DNA of 64,000 bases. Origin: Qipengyuania_B thermophila (lineage in GTDB: Bacteria > Pseudomonadota > Alphaproteobacteria > Sphingomonadales > Sphingomonadaceae). The translations under genes were made by a program, and so were the position numbers. The notes below the pieces were generated by a model, which was given only the letters and a program-made list of their open reading frames with translations, was not told the origin of the DNA and did not search any database. This document shows, piece after piece, positions 44,364 through 55,405 of this stretch; the first letter of the stretch is position 1; the number at the start of each line of letters is the position of its first letter. The DNA lies in contig NZ_SDSI01000001.1 of assembly GCF_004153605.1 (NCBI RefSeq), positions 186,001 through 250,000 of the forward strand, read 5' to 3'.

Positions 44364-45199
44364 TGCTGCTGTTCCTTCTGCTGCTGTGCGCGCATGGCGC
44401 GTTCCACACGCACCGCCACCTCGGCCTCGTCGGTGACGGCGCCGTAGCTCACGCCAAGAACGGGGGCCGCATCGCGGTAGTCGCCCCCTGTCGCCAGCCG
44501 GACGTAGCGGGCATCAGGGCTGATGGCGTTGGCGATGTCGAAGCCGACCCAGCCCAGCCCGTCGATGAACGCCTCGGCCCAGCCGTGCGTGGCCTCCTGG
44601 TCCACGCGGTCGGTCATCAGCAGATAGCCGCTGACATAACGGGCCGGGATGGAGAGCGCGCGCGCCACGCCGATGAACACATGCGCCTGGTCCTGGCAGA
44701 CGCCGGCGCCTCCGGCGCACGCCTCCTCTCCGGTGGTGCGCGTGGTGGTCACTCCCTTGCGCCACACCACCCGCTCGCGGACCAGCGCCGAGAGATCGTG
44801 CAGCAGCGCCACCTGATCGCCGGTGTCGCGGCCGCGTGCCGCATCGGCCAGCGCCGTCATCGCCGGGCCGGGGCGCGTCAGCGGGGTCTGGCGGAGGAAG
44901 CTCCACAGCGGCATATAGCCCGAGTGCCAGCCGATGACCCCGCTCTCGTCGCGGGTGTCGACCTGCCCCTCGCAGGTGATCACCACCTCGCGCGCGCCTT
45001 CGTTGACCGAAACGAGCGTCACCTCGTTGTGGTGGCTGTCCTGGTAGCTCAGCTCCTGCGTCGCGCCGGTGCACATGATCGACCAGCTTGCCACCGCCTG
45101 CCCGCCGCTGGCCTTGGGGGTGAGGCGCAGGCGCTGAAGCCCGAACACGACGGGCTGGTCGAAGCGGTAGCGGCTCGTGTGCCGGATGCTCAGGCGCAT
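44360..45199 (-). CDS. Transglutaminase-like protein of the Anbu operon
   Basis: A 279-residue protein with an N-terminal beta-strand domain (M-R-L-S-I-R-H-T-S-R-Y) and a transglutaminase core whose triad is readable: Cys168 in G-G-A-G-V-C-Q-D, His205 in T-H-G-W-A-E, and Asp221 in V-G-F-D. Families of this type hydrolyse or form isopeptide or amide bonds. It starts at an ATG with GGAGGGACG just upstream and lies 25 bp after the alpha-E gene, and its stop overlaps the Anbu start. It is one of the four genes of the conserved cassette. Confidence 0.92.
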   Translation of the reverse strand: MRLSIRHTSRYRFDQPVVFGLQRLRLTPKASGGQAVASWSIMCTGATQELSYQDSHHNEVTLVSVNEGAREVVITCEGQVDTRDESGVIGWHSGYMPLWSFLRQTPLTRPGPAMTALADAARGRDTGDQVALLHDLSALVRERVVWRKGVTTTRTTGEEACAGGAGVCQDQAHVFIGVARALSIPARYVSGYLLMTDRVDQEATHGWAEAFIDGLGWVGFDIANAISPDARYVRLATGGDYRDAAPVLGVSYGAVTDEAEVAVRVERAMRAQQQKEQQQ

Positions 45200-45224
45200 G
45201 GCGTCCCTCCGTGCGGCGCGGTGC

Positions 45225-46169
45225 TCATGACAGGAAGCGGTAATCGGCGGAAATCGCCTGGGCGATGGCGTTGTTGCGCCCCATGAAGCCGAGCAGGAAC
45301 TGGTGCAGCCCTTCCTCGAAAATCTCGTCGATGGTGCGTCCGGCAAGAAGGGAGTCCGCCTCGCGCATCAGCGCATCGGCCTTCCCCTCGCGGCCATGGA
45401 TCTGCGCCAGTGCCGCCAGCTCCGCCTTGAGAGCGCGGTGACAGAACGCCAGACTGCGCGGGAAACGCGCGTCAAGCACGAGAAACTCGACGATGCCCCG
45501 CGCGTCGATCTGCCCCGCATGGATGGCGCGGTAGGCCCGGTCGCCGGAGACGGAGCGCAGCACCGTGTCCCACTGCCCGGTGTCGAGGCTCGAGCCGACA
45601 TAGGACAGGGACGGGAGCAGCAGGTAGTACTTGATGTCGAGGATGCGGGCGACGGCGTCGGCGCGTTCGGTGAAGCTGCCGGCGCGCGCGAAGTGGTAGC
45701 TTTCGTCGCGCATCATCGACCCGATCATCGCCCCGTGGGCGAGCACCGCCAGGCGGCGCACGACGCTCACCGCCTCGCCCACCTGGTTCTGTCCCAGCGG
45801 CCGGGCCAGCATGCGCGAGACATGGTGCCAGGCGTCGTTCACCACCTCCCACAGCTCGCTGCTGATGGCGTTGCGTGCCAGCCGCGCATTGGTGCGGACC
45901 TGACCCAGCATGGCGAGGACCGACTGCGGGTTTTCGGGATCGCGCAGCATGTGGTTCCAGGTCTGGATGCCGGTGTAGCTGCTGTGCCGCGCCTCGTAGC
46001 CCTCGCGCTGTCCGGCGGTGGCGATGACCGACCGCCACTCTTCCTCCGCCGCCACCATGTCGCGGGTGAGCGCCATTCTCAGGCCGGCATCGATGAGCCG
46101 CGCCGTGTGCTCCGCCCGTTCGAGATAGCGGAACATCCAGAACAGCCCGTTGGCCGTGCGCCCGAGCAT
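45225..46169 (-). CDS. Alpha-E domain protein of the Anbu operon
   Basis: A 314-residue mostly helical protein that opens with L-G-R-T-A-N-G-L-F-W-M-F-R-Y-L-E-R-A-E, the start signature of the alpha-E (COG2307) family, and continues with conserved Arg and Glu helices. These proteins are encoded beside circularly permuted ATP-grasp ligases and are predicted to take part in peptide formation or transfer. It lies 25 bp after the ATP-grasp gene and 25 bp before the transglutaminase gene. The start ATG is at 46169. The activity is unproven. Confidence 0.92.
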   Translation of the reverse strand: MLGRTANGLFWMFRYLERAEHTARLIDAGLRMALTRDMVAAEEEWRSVIATAGQREGYEARHSSYTGIQTWNHMLRDPENPQSVLAMLGQVRTNARLARNAISSELWEVVNDAWHHVSRMLARPLGQNQVGEAVSVVRRLAVLAHGAMIGSMMRDESYHFARAGSFTERADAVARILDIKYYLLLPSLSYVGSSLDTGQWDTVLRSVSGDRAYRAIHAGQIDARGIVEFLVLDARFPRSLAFCHRALKAELAALAQIHGREGKADALMREADSLLAGRTIDEIFEEGLHQFLLGFMGRNNAIAQAISADYRFLS

Positions 46170-46194
46170 CAGCGCGCCTGTTCCCGCGGCCGGA

Positions 46195-47622
46195 TCATTC
46201 CTTGAGCACCCACGTGTCCTTGGTGCCGCCGCCCTGGCTCGAATTGACCACCAGCGACCCTTCGGTGAGGGCCACGCGCGTCAGGCCGCCGGGCGTGATG
46301 TCGATCGTGTCGGGGGACACCAGCACATAGGGGCGCAGGTCGACATGGCGCGGTGCCAGTCCCCGCTCTACGAACACCGGGCACCGCGACAGGGCGAGGG
46401 TCGGCTGGGCGATGTAGTTGTCCGGCCGTGCGACGAGCTTGGCCCGGAACGCCTCCAGCTCCTCCCGGCTGGCGGCGGGACCGATCAGCATCCCGTAGCC
46501 GCCGGAGCCGTGGACCTCCTTGACCACCAGCTCGTCGAGCCGGTCCAGCACGTAGGCCAGATCGTCCGCCTCGGCGCAGCGCCAGGTCTGCACATTGGCG
46601 AGGATCGGCTTCTCGCCGGTGTAGAACTCGACGATCTGGGGCATGAAGCTGTAGATCGCCTTGTCGTCGGCGATGCCCGTGCCGGGCGCGTTGGCGATGG
46701 TCACGCCGCCGGCGCGGTACACGTCGAGGATCCCCGGAATCCCCAGCATGCTGTCCGGCCGGAACGACAGCGGATCGAGATAGTCGTCGTCCACCCGCCG
46801 GTAGATGACATCCACCGGCTTGTATCCGGCGGTGGTGCGCATCGCGACCCGGCCGCCGACGACCCTGAGGTCGCTGCCCTCGACGAGCTCGGCGCCCATC
46901 TGGTCGGCGAGGAAGGCGTGCTCGAAATAGGCGGCGTTGTAGATCCCCGGTGTCAGCACCGCGACGACGGGGCGCCCCGTGCAGGCCGGCGGCGCGCAGG
47001 CGGCAAGGCTCTTGGCCAGCCGCCGCGGGTAGTTGGACACGGTCTCGACCCCGATCCGCATGAACAGTTCGGGAAACATCGCCATCATGGTTTCCCGGTT
47101 CTCCAGCATGTAGGAGACGCCGGACGGCGTGCGGGCGTTGTCTTCCAGCACGAAGAAATCGTCTTCGCCCGTGCGCACGAGGTCGATGCCGACGATATGG
47201 GTGTACACCCCGCCGGGTGGCCGCTGTCCCACCATCAGCGGCAGCCAGGCCGGATTGTCGAGCAGCAGCCGGCGCGGGAGGCGTCCGGCGCGCACGATTT
47301 CCTGCCGGTGGTAGATGTCGTCGAGAAAGGCGTTGAGCGCGCGCACCCGCTGTTCGATCCCGCGGGTCAGGCGGCGCCATTCCGCGGCGGTGAGAATGCG
47401 CGGGACGAGATCGAACGGGATCAGCCGCTCCTCCGCCTCCGCCTCGCCATAGACGTTGAAGGTGATCCCCGTGCGGCGGAAGATGGTTTCGGCGTCGCGG
47501 TGCTTGCGCTCGAGCGCGGCCGCGTCCTGTTCGGAGAACCACCGGCTGAACTCGCGATAGGCGGGACGCACCGCACCCGACGGGTCGTGCATCTCGTCAA
47601 ACAGTGCGCGGGAACCCTCCAT
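46195..47622 (-). CDS. Circularly permuted ATP-grasp protein of the Anbu operon
   Basis: A 475-residue protein of the COG2308 family. It starts with a family helix region (F-D-E-M) and contains I-T-F-N-V-Y-G, L-P-R-R-L-L-L-D-N-P-A-W, the E-D-N-A-R-T-P-S-G-V nucleotide/metal segment and G-G-V-T-I-A-N-A-P-G-T-G. ATP-grasp enzymes ligate a carboxylate to an amine through an acylphosphate, so an amide-bond synthesis role is inferred. It is the first gene of the ATP-grasp, alpha-E, transglutaminase, Anbu run, and lies 54 bp behind an alpha/beta hydrolase gene that may share its transcript. Confidence 0.93.
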   Translation of the reverse strand: MEGSRALFDEMHDPSGAVRPAYREFSRWFSEQDAAALERKHRDAETIFRRTGITFNVYGEAEAEERLIPFDLVPRILTAAEWRRLTRGIEQRVRALNAFLDDIYHRQEIVRAGRLPRRLLLDNPAWLPLMVGQRPPGGVYTHIVGIDLVRTGEDDFFVLEDNARTPSGVSYMLENRETMMAMFPELFMRIGVETVSNYPRRLAKSLAACAPPACTGRPVVAVLTPGIYNAAYFEHAFLADQMGAELVEGSDLRVVGGRVAMRTTAGYKPVDVIYRRVDDDYLDPLSFRPDSMLGIPGILDVYRAGGVTIANAPGTGIADDKAIYSFMPQIVEFYTGEKPILANVQTWRCAEADDLAYVLDRLDELVVKEVHGSGGYGMLIGPAASREELEAFRAKLVARPDNYIAQPTLALSRCPVFVERGLAPRHVDLRPYVLVSPDTIDITPGGLTRVALTEGSLVVNSSQGGGTKDTWVLKE

Positions 47623-47676
47623 TCGGCCTTTCGGATCAGGTCGCGCCGGCCGACCTGCCGGGCGAATGCCCGTCTG

Positions 47677-48453
47677 TCAAACCGGAGGCGGGCTGTCCAG
47701 TTCCGACAGGAGGGTGCCGATGGCCTCCGGCATGAAGATGAAGCCCATGTGCGTGCAGCGCAGACGGATCGCGCGGTCGCGCTCCCCGGGGCGCCCGCAG
47801 GCGCAGCGCGGGCTGACGATGCCGTCGCGCGCGCTCCACAAGGCCACCGTCTCGACCGGAGGCTTCTGCGCCAGCTGCGTCTCGACCGGAGGCTGGTCAA
47901 CGCGGTAGCCCGCGATCGCCTGATAGGCGCGCCACGCATTGTTGGCCCGCATGTTGCCCGAAAACGGCGTGCCCATGGTGATGACCTTGGCGACGGCGTC
48001 AGGGCGGCGCTTGGCGACCTCGCGGGCGAACAGGCCGCCAAGGCTCCACCCGATCAGCACGAGCGGCTCGCCGTGACAGGCACGCAGCTGCGTCACCCGG
48101 CGCTCGACACTGGCCAGCCGCTCGGGCGTGGCGCCCCAGTTCATGCCGAGACCCCAGTGGCTGACCCGGTGCCCTGCGGCCTCGAGCGCCTGCTGAAGAT
48201 AGCGCATCCGCGCCGGATGGGTGACGAAGCCCGGCAGCAGCATGACCGCACGCGGGTGCCGCGCCGACGTGATCGGCAAGGTGCGGAACCGCCGGCGGAC
48301 AGGCTCAAGAACCCAGCCCATCTCTCCCAGCAGCAGCCGCCGCGGCGGACCATGCACCTTCTCGGTCAGCGGCTCGCGCGCCAGGGCAATTCGCCGGGCG
48401 ATCTCGGCCCTGTGCCTGCTGCGAACGACGGGGGAAGAAGCGAAGGTGGTCAT
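47677..48453 (-). CDS. Alpha/beta hydrolase
   Basis: A 258-residue soluble hydrolase with the nucleophile elbow G-W-S-L-G-G (Ser137) and an oxyanion region M-L-L-P-G-F (70s). A basic N-terminal stretch of about 55 residues precedes the core. There is no signal peptide and no sign of a lid, so it may be an esterase or lipase acting in the cytoplasm. The substrate is unknown. The ATG at 48453 was chosen as the start of the conserved part. It precedes the Anbu operon by 54 bp and may be transcribed with it. Confidence 0.8.
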   Translation of the reverse strand: MTTFASSPVVRSRHRAEIARRIALAREPLTEKVHGPPRRLLLGEMGWVLEPVRRRFRTLPITSARHPRAVMLLPGFVTHPARMRYLQQALEAAGHRVSHWGLGMNWGATPERLASVERRVTQLRACHGEPLVLIGWSLGGLFAREVAKRRPDAVAKVITMGTPFSGNMRANNAWRAYQAIAGYRVDQPPVETQLAQKPPVETVALWSARDGIVSPRCACGRPGERDRAIRLRCTHMGFIFMPEAIGTLLSELDSPPPV

Positions 48454-48509
48454 GGCGCCATCATGCTCCGGCGCTGCTGTCGCCAAGCCGAACGCGCGCC
48501 GTCCCGTTT

Positions 48510-49031
48510 TCAGCCGGGGCAGTCACCGATGCGCTCGTTCTGCAGCCGCATCGTCATGCTCGCATCCCCCCTTCCGCCAAGCGCTCCCGTCATCGCCAGC
48601 GTCATGTCCGATCGCGTCGGCCCGCCCGAGCCGTTCATGGTGATCCGCACGACCCCGGCCTCGCTGCGGCAGGTCAGCGCGGCGCGGAACTGCTCGCCTC
48701 GCGCCTCGTAGCTGTCCGTCGTGCAGTTGCCTTCCTGCGAGCGGCGGGCCATTTCGGCGAAGGATTGCTGCGCTTCCTCGGGTGTCAGGCAGTACACATG
48801 GGTGCGCGCGCCCATCATCTGCCGCATCATCTCCACGGCGCCGGGTGGCGCATCGGGAAGGCTGGCGTCCACCAACGTCAGCTGCGCCCGGTACTGCCCC
48901 GGCAGCGGCCTCGCCTCGGCCTGCCCTTGCAACGCTGCTTCTGACCCGGCCGATCGTCCCTCCGGCGCGGGATCGGCGGAGCCGCACGCCGTCAGCAGGA
49001 GCGCAACGATTGCGGCGGCGGGGGTTTTCAT
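48510..49031 (-). CDS. DUF3617 lipoprotein
   Basis: A 173-residue exported protein with lipobox L-L-L-T-A-C near residue 16, then an Ala/Glu-rich linker and the DUF3617 domain (about 45-170) with a conserved cysteine pair in Y-C-L-T-P-E and N-C-T-T-D. DUF3617 proteins are periplasmic, common in sphingomonads and of unknown function. The ATG at 49031 is the start of the signal peptide; the frame is open for a long distance upstream through uvrB. It lies 56 bp before the hydrolase gene on the same strand. Confidence 0.86.
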   Translation of the reverse strand: MKTPAAAIVALLLTACGSADPAPEGRSAGSEAALQGQAEARPLPGQYRAQLTLVDASLPDAPPGAVEMMRQMMGARTHVYCLTPEEAQQSFAEMARRSQEGNCTTDSYEARGEQFRAALTCRSEAGVVRITMNGSGGPTRSDMTLAMTGALGGRGDASMTMRLQNERIGDCPG

Positions 49032-49130
49032 GACGCGGCTCCCTGATATGCCGACGGCAGTGTACCACCGCCCGTCCACGCCGCCAAACGCGCGTTGCGC
49101 GGCCGGGAGGCGGTGCCCATATGGCGGCGC

Positions 49131-51323
<2,193 letters not shown>

Positions 51324-51415
51324 ACGCCAGAGGGAGAGCGCCGGCCGGCCGGTCCCGGCCGCGGCCGCGGCCGCGGGGTTGCGCCCCTGCCGCAGGCCGG
51401 GCTAGATGCCGCGCC

Positions 51416-52042
51416 ATGACGTGCCCGGTCAGCAGGATCAAAGGCTTGCCCGTTCCGCATCGCGCCGGCGCGGCAGGCATTGCGGCCATGGCCACCCTGC
51501 TGCTCGTCTCGTGCGATGCGGGTGTCGCTGCTGTTCCGCCGGGTGCAGGAGCGGACGAACCGCCGCACGAAGGGGTGCCGCCGGCGCTTGCTTCCCCCGA
51601 CGTGACGGGTGCGCGCTGGGCGACCGATGCCAGCCCGCACCGGATCGTGTACGGCAAGGAGGGGGAGGCGCCGCTGATCGCGCTCGAATGCGTGCAGAAC
51701 GGACCGCAGCCACAGCTTCTCCTGACCCGCCTCGCTCCTGCACCCGCAGGCGGCAAGGCCATCTTCGCCGTGGATGGCAACGGCTATATCGGCCGCTGGC
51801 ACGCCGATGCCGCAGAGGTGAACGGTGAGCGGGTGTGGCAGAGCACCATCGATCTGTCCGAATACAAACTTCCGGCGCTCACCGGGCCGCGCTTCATCGA
51901 AGCCACAGTGTCCGGCGCAGGAACGGTGGTGATCCACCAGAACGAACTGCCGCGCCAGCTGGTGGAGACCTGTCGCGGCTTCACCGTGCCGTCGGCGACG
52001 GGCCCGACGCAGCCGCCCGGGCGCTCAGCATCGCCGGGGTGA
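51416..52042 (+). CDS. Hypothetical lipoprotein
   Basis: A 208-residue protein with a basic N-terminus, a hydrophobic segment and a lipobox-like L-L-V-S-C, so it is probably membrane-anchored. The mature part is Pro/Ala/Gly-rich at first, then a beta-rich domain with two cysteines and G-R-W-H. A shorter start at ATG 51488 (M-A-T-L-L-L-V-S-C) is almost as good. No family is recognised. Its last 62 coding bases lie opposite the 3' end of dsbD, so the two genes converge with overlap. Confidence 0.62.
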   Translation: MTCPVSRIKGLPVPHRAGAAGIAAMATLLLVSCDAGVAAVPPGAGADEPPHEGVPPALASPDVTGARWATDASPHRIVYGKEGEAPLIALECVQNGPQPQLLLTRLAPAPAGGKAIFAVDGNGYIGRWHADAAEVNGERVWQSTIDLSEYKLPALTGPRFIEATVSGAGTVVIHQNELPRQLVETCRGFTVPSATGPTQPPGRSASPG

Positions 52043-54128
52043 GCACCTGCGGCAACTGCTCGGGCGCGCGCGCGCCGGGGGCATACCACAGATAGAGCGG
52101 CACGCCGGCCGCCCCTTGATCCGAAAGGAAGCGGGTGATCGCCGGATCGCGCCGTGTCCAGTCGCCGCGAAGGGCGACGACGCCGGCTTTGGCAAAGGCA
52201 GTGCCGGTGTCCTCGCGTTCGATGGCGGCGGCCTCGTTGACCTTGCAGGTGATGCACCAGTCGGCGGTGAACCAGACGAACACCGGCCGGCCCTGCGCGC
52301 GGGCTTGCGCCAGGGCGGCTTCGCTGAAAGGTTGCGTGCCCGGCAGCGCAGAGGCGGCAGCTGCGCTCTGCCCCGGTGATGGCGCGGGCAGCAGCGCCAC
52401 CGCGAGAACAGCGCCGGCAAGCGCGGCCACACCCGCCAACCCGGGCCGTCCGGAAGCGCGGCGCTGCTCCCGTCCCGCCAGCCCGAGCAACGCCAGCAAC
52501 ACCGCGCCGCCGGCGAGCACGAGCGCGAGATATCCGTGCCCGCCAAGCCGCCACAGCAGCCAGGCGAGCGCCATCGCCGTCAGCCCCATCGGGACGGCCA
52601 TGAGACGGCGAAACCGCTCCAGCCAGGGGCCGGGACGCGGCAAGCGGCGCCGGAGCCCCGGAACAAGCGCGAGCAGCAGGAACGGCAGCGCCAGCCCAAG
52701 TCCGAGCGCGGCGAACAGCGCCAGCGCCCACGGAGCCGGCAGCAGCAGCGCCGCACCCAGCGCCGTCGCCATGAACGGTCCGGTGCACGGCGTCGCGACG
52801 AATGCCGCCAGCAGACCGGTGGCGAAGGCCCCGGCCGGTTTTCCGCCCGCGCGCAGCGGCAGGCCGGGCAGTTCGAACAGCCCGAGGAAATTTGCGGTGA
52901 GGGCCAGCGCCAGCAGGAAGAGCGCCAGCACCACGGCCGGTTCCTGAAGCTGGAAGGCCCAGCCCACCTGCTCCCCGCCGGCGCGCAGCAGCAGCACCGC
53001 CGCGCCGAGACCGAGACAGGCCAGCACCGCGCCGGCGGTGTAGGCAAGGCCATCGCGGCGCGGCGCACCCTCGTCCGCGCCCGCGCGCGCCAGCGACAGC
53101 GCCTTCAGGCTGAGGATCGGAAACACGCACGGCATGACGTTGAGCAGCAACCCGCCGAGCAGCGCTCCGCCCATCAGGAGCACGAGCGCACCCATAGGCC
53201 GCTGCGCCGCGATCGGAGGCAGACCGTCCGGCACGGGACCGGGCGCGGCGGTGAAGCGAACGCCATCGGGAGCGCCTTGCGCAAAGGCCAGAATGCCCTC
53301 GATCGCCTCCGGCGGCGCGGCAGCCGCACCGGGCAAGAGCGGCAGTTCGGCAACCAGTTGATCTCCCGCCCGGGTGAAGCGCTGCGCGCCGGCCGCTGCG
53401 ACCACTCCCTCGGTGCGCACGAACAGATGCGGATCGGAGAGTGACTGCGCCGCAGGAAGCGGGATCAGAACCCGCACCCTGTCTCCCGCGAGCGTGAAGC
53501 GCCCCGGCGCGGCAAGGTCCGGCGCCAGCGCCGCTCGCCATCGTTCGAACCGTTCATCACGCCCGTTCTGCGGCCAGCGTCCGGTGACGACGGCTGTCTC
53601 GGGCACGCAGATCTGATCGGTGCAGGCAAGATAGTCGAGGCGGACGCGCACCTGACCGCCCGCTGCATCGGCGCCGGGCATCAGCGGCACGATCACCACA
53701 TGCTCGCCCTTGTAGACGTGGTTCATCAGGTCGCCGATGCGGAGCGTGTACGGCACCGGGTAGAGCGGCTCGCCCGCGGCCCATCCGCGCGGCAGCTGCC
53801 ACTCGGCCTGCATCCCCAGACCCGCATCACCGGGATTGGCCCAGTAGCCGTGCCATTCCCGCGAACGCGGCACGAACCGCAGCGCGGCCGTGACCGGCTC
53901 ACCCGCGCGCGGCGCGTGTTCGAGCAGCAGTTCCACGGCGATGTTGCGCCCCGGCTGATCACCCGGCCAGACCTGCGCCGCGGGGGTCTGCGCGGCAAGA
54001 GGCCGTTCGCCGTCCGCGCCGCCCCAGAAGACCAGCAACGCCAGCAGGACGAGCGCCGCCTGCGCCGCCACCCGCGTCAGGACCGTCACCCGCGTCCGCG
54101 TCTGGCCGATCGTGCTTGCCTCGCCCAT
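51981..54128 (-). CDS. dsbD: Thiol:disulfide interchange protein DsbD (ScsB-like)
   Basis: A 715-residue inner-membrane protein that carries electrons from cytoplasm to periplasm. A signal/anchor helix is followed by an N-terminal periplasmic domain (with C-T-D-Q-I-C-V-P), the central membrane domain with the Cys pair in M-P-C-V-F-P (Cys334) and T-P-C-T-G-P (Cys448), and a C-terminal thioredoxin domain with W-C-I-T-C-K (Cys625, Cys628). The N-terminal domain resembles ScsB, linked to copper or protein-thiol repair. The ATG at 54128 starts the hydrophobic anchor. Convergent with the lipoprotein gene and divergent from the ubiH-like gene. Confidence 0.92.
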   Translation of the reverse strand: MGEASTIGQTRTRVTVLTRVAAQAALVLLALLVFWGGADGERPLAAQTPAAQVWPGDQPGRNIAVELLLEHAPRAGEPVTAALRFVPRSREWHGYWANPGDAGLGMQAEWQLPRGWAAGEPLYPVPYTLRIGDLMNHVYKGEHVVIVPLMPGADAAGGQVRVRLDYLACTDQICVPETAVVTGRWPQNGRDERFERWRAALAPDLAAPGRFTLAGDRVRVLIPLPAAQSLSDPHLFVRTEGVVAAAGAQRFTRAGDQLVAELPLLPGAAAAPPEAIEGILAFAQGAPDGVRFTAAPGPVPDGLPPIAAQRPMGALVLLMGGALLGGLLLNVMPCVFPILSLKALSLARAGADEGAPRRDGLAYTAGAVLACLGLGAAVLLLRAGGEQVGWAFQLQEPAVVLALFLLALALTANFLGLFELPGLPLRAGGKPAGAFATGLLAAFVATPCTGPFMATALGAALLLPAPWALALFAALGLGLALPFLLLALVPGLRRRLPRPGPWLERFRRLMAVPMGLTAMALAWLLWRLGGHGYLALVLAGGAVLLALLGLAGREQRRASGRPGLAGVAALAGAVLAVALLPAPSPGQSAAAASALPGTQPFSEAALAQARAQGRPVFVWFTADWCITCKVNEAAAIEREDTGTAFAKAGVVALRGDWTRRDPAITRFLSDQGAAGVPLYLWYAPGARAPEQLPQVLTPAMLSARAAASGPSPTAR

Positions 54129-54183
54129 TCCGGGCCATCTAGAGACGGGGCGGTGAACACTCAATGAGAACAGGCCCCATCCG

Positions 54184-55398
54184 ATGACCGACCACCGCGA
54201 CCTGCTGATCCTGGGAGGCGGGCTGGTGGGGATGACGCTGGCCCTTGCCGCCGCCCGCCGCGGCATCTCCGCCCACGTCGTCGACCGTGCCGACGCGTCG
54301 GCCTTGACGGCGCCGGGTTTCGACGGACGCGCCTCGGCCATTTCGACCGCAAGCTGGAACCTGTTCACGAACATCGGCCTTGCGGACGCACTCGAACCGT
54401 TCGGCTGTCCGATCGCGGCGATCGCCGTCACTGACCAGCTGCGCCCCGGCCGGATCGACTTCCGCCCCGAACCCCACGAGGGCACCCTTGGACGCATGTT
54501 CGAGAACCGCCGCCTGCGGCTCGCCCTGTTCGAAGCGGCGCGCGGCGAACCGCTCATCGCCTGGCACAGCCGGGCCGATGTCCGGCGCCGCCACCGCACG
54601 GCGCACGGCGTGGCGGTGGAACTCGCGGGCGGCGAGCGGCTCGATGCGGCCTTGATGGTGGCGGCGGAAGGGCGCGCCTCGCCCACCCGGGACGAGGCTG
54701 GCATCGCCATGGCACGCTGGGACTACCGGCACCGCGCCATCATCGCCGGGCTGCACCATGCGCGCCCGCATGAGGGCGTCGCGTGGGAGATCTTCTATCC
54801 GCAAGGCCCCTTTGCGCTGCTGCCCCTGCGCGACACCGATGACGGTGCATATCGCAGCGCGCTGGTCTGGACAGTGGCCGAACGCCAGGCAGGCGCCATA
54901 CTGAAACTTGCCGATCGCGCCTTTCGTGCCGAAGTCGAGAAACGCATGGGCGGCCTGCTGGGGCGGGTCGAGGCGGTGGAGCCGCGCTCGTCCTGGAAGC
55001 TTGGATTCCACCACGCGGCACGGCTCACGGATCAGCGCCTGGCGCTCGTCGGCGACGCCGGTCACGGGATCCACCCCATCGCGGGCCAGGGTCTGAACCT
55101 TGGACTGCGTGACGTCGGCGCGCTGGTCGAGGTTCTGGAGGACGGGCTGCGGCTGGGCCTTGAACCGGGCGATGCACAGCTGTTGCGCCGCTATGACAGA
55201 TGGCGCCGGCTGGACGTGTTCTCCGTCGCCCTCGCCACCGACACGCTCACCCGGTTGTTCGGCGTGCCGGGACGCCTGCCCTCGGCGGTGCGGCGCCTCG
55301 GAATGGCCGGGGTGGAGCGGATGCCCGCGCTCAAGACCTGGTTCATGGACGAGGCCCGCGGCGTGTCGGGGCGCCTGCCACGACTGCTGCAGGACTGA
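54184..55398 (+). CDS. UbiH/UbiF-type FAD monooxygenase
   Basis: A 404-residue flavoprotein hydroxylase of ubiquinone synthesis. It begins with the FAD-binding G-G-G-L-V-G-M and contains the family signature G-D-A-G-H-G-I-H-P-I-A-G-Q-G-L-N-L-G near residue 290. These enzymes hydroxylate the benzoquinone ring; UbiH, UbiF and UbiI differ only subtly, so the exact position is not fixed. Divergent from dsbD with 55 bp between starts; convergent with the mitofilin-like gene. Confidence 0.92.
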   Translation: MTDHRDLLILGGGLVGMTLALAAARRGISAHVVDRADASALTAPGFDGRASAISTASWNLFTNIGLADALEPFGCPIAAIAVTDQLRPGRIDFRPEPHEGTLGRMFENRRLRLALFEAARGEPLIAWHSRADVRRRHRTAHGVAVELAGGERLDAALMVAAEGRASPTRDEAGIAMARWDYRHRAIIAGLHHARPHEGVAWEIFYPQGPFALLPLRDTDDGAYRSALVWTVAERQAGAILKLADRAFRAEVEKRMGGLLGRVEAVEPRSSWKLGFHHAARLTDQRLALVGDAGHGIHPIAGQGLNLGLRDVGALVEVLEDGLRLGLEPGDAQLLRRYDRWRRLDVFSVALATDTLTRLFGVPGRLPSAVRRLGMAGVERMPALKTWFMDEARGVSGRLPRLLQD

Positions 55399-55405
55399 AC
55401 CGGCC

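Noticed and set aside
51356..51378. GCGGCC-type triple repeat after uvrB
   Set aside because: A short GC-rich simple repeat in a GC-rich genome with no other feature.
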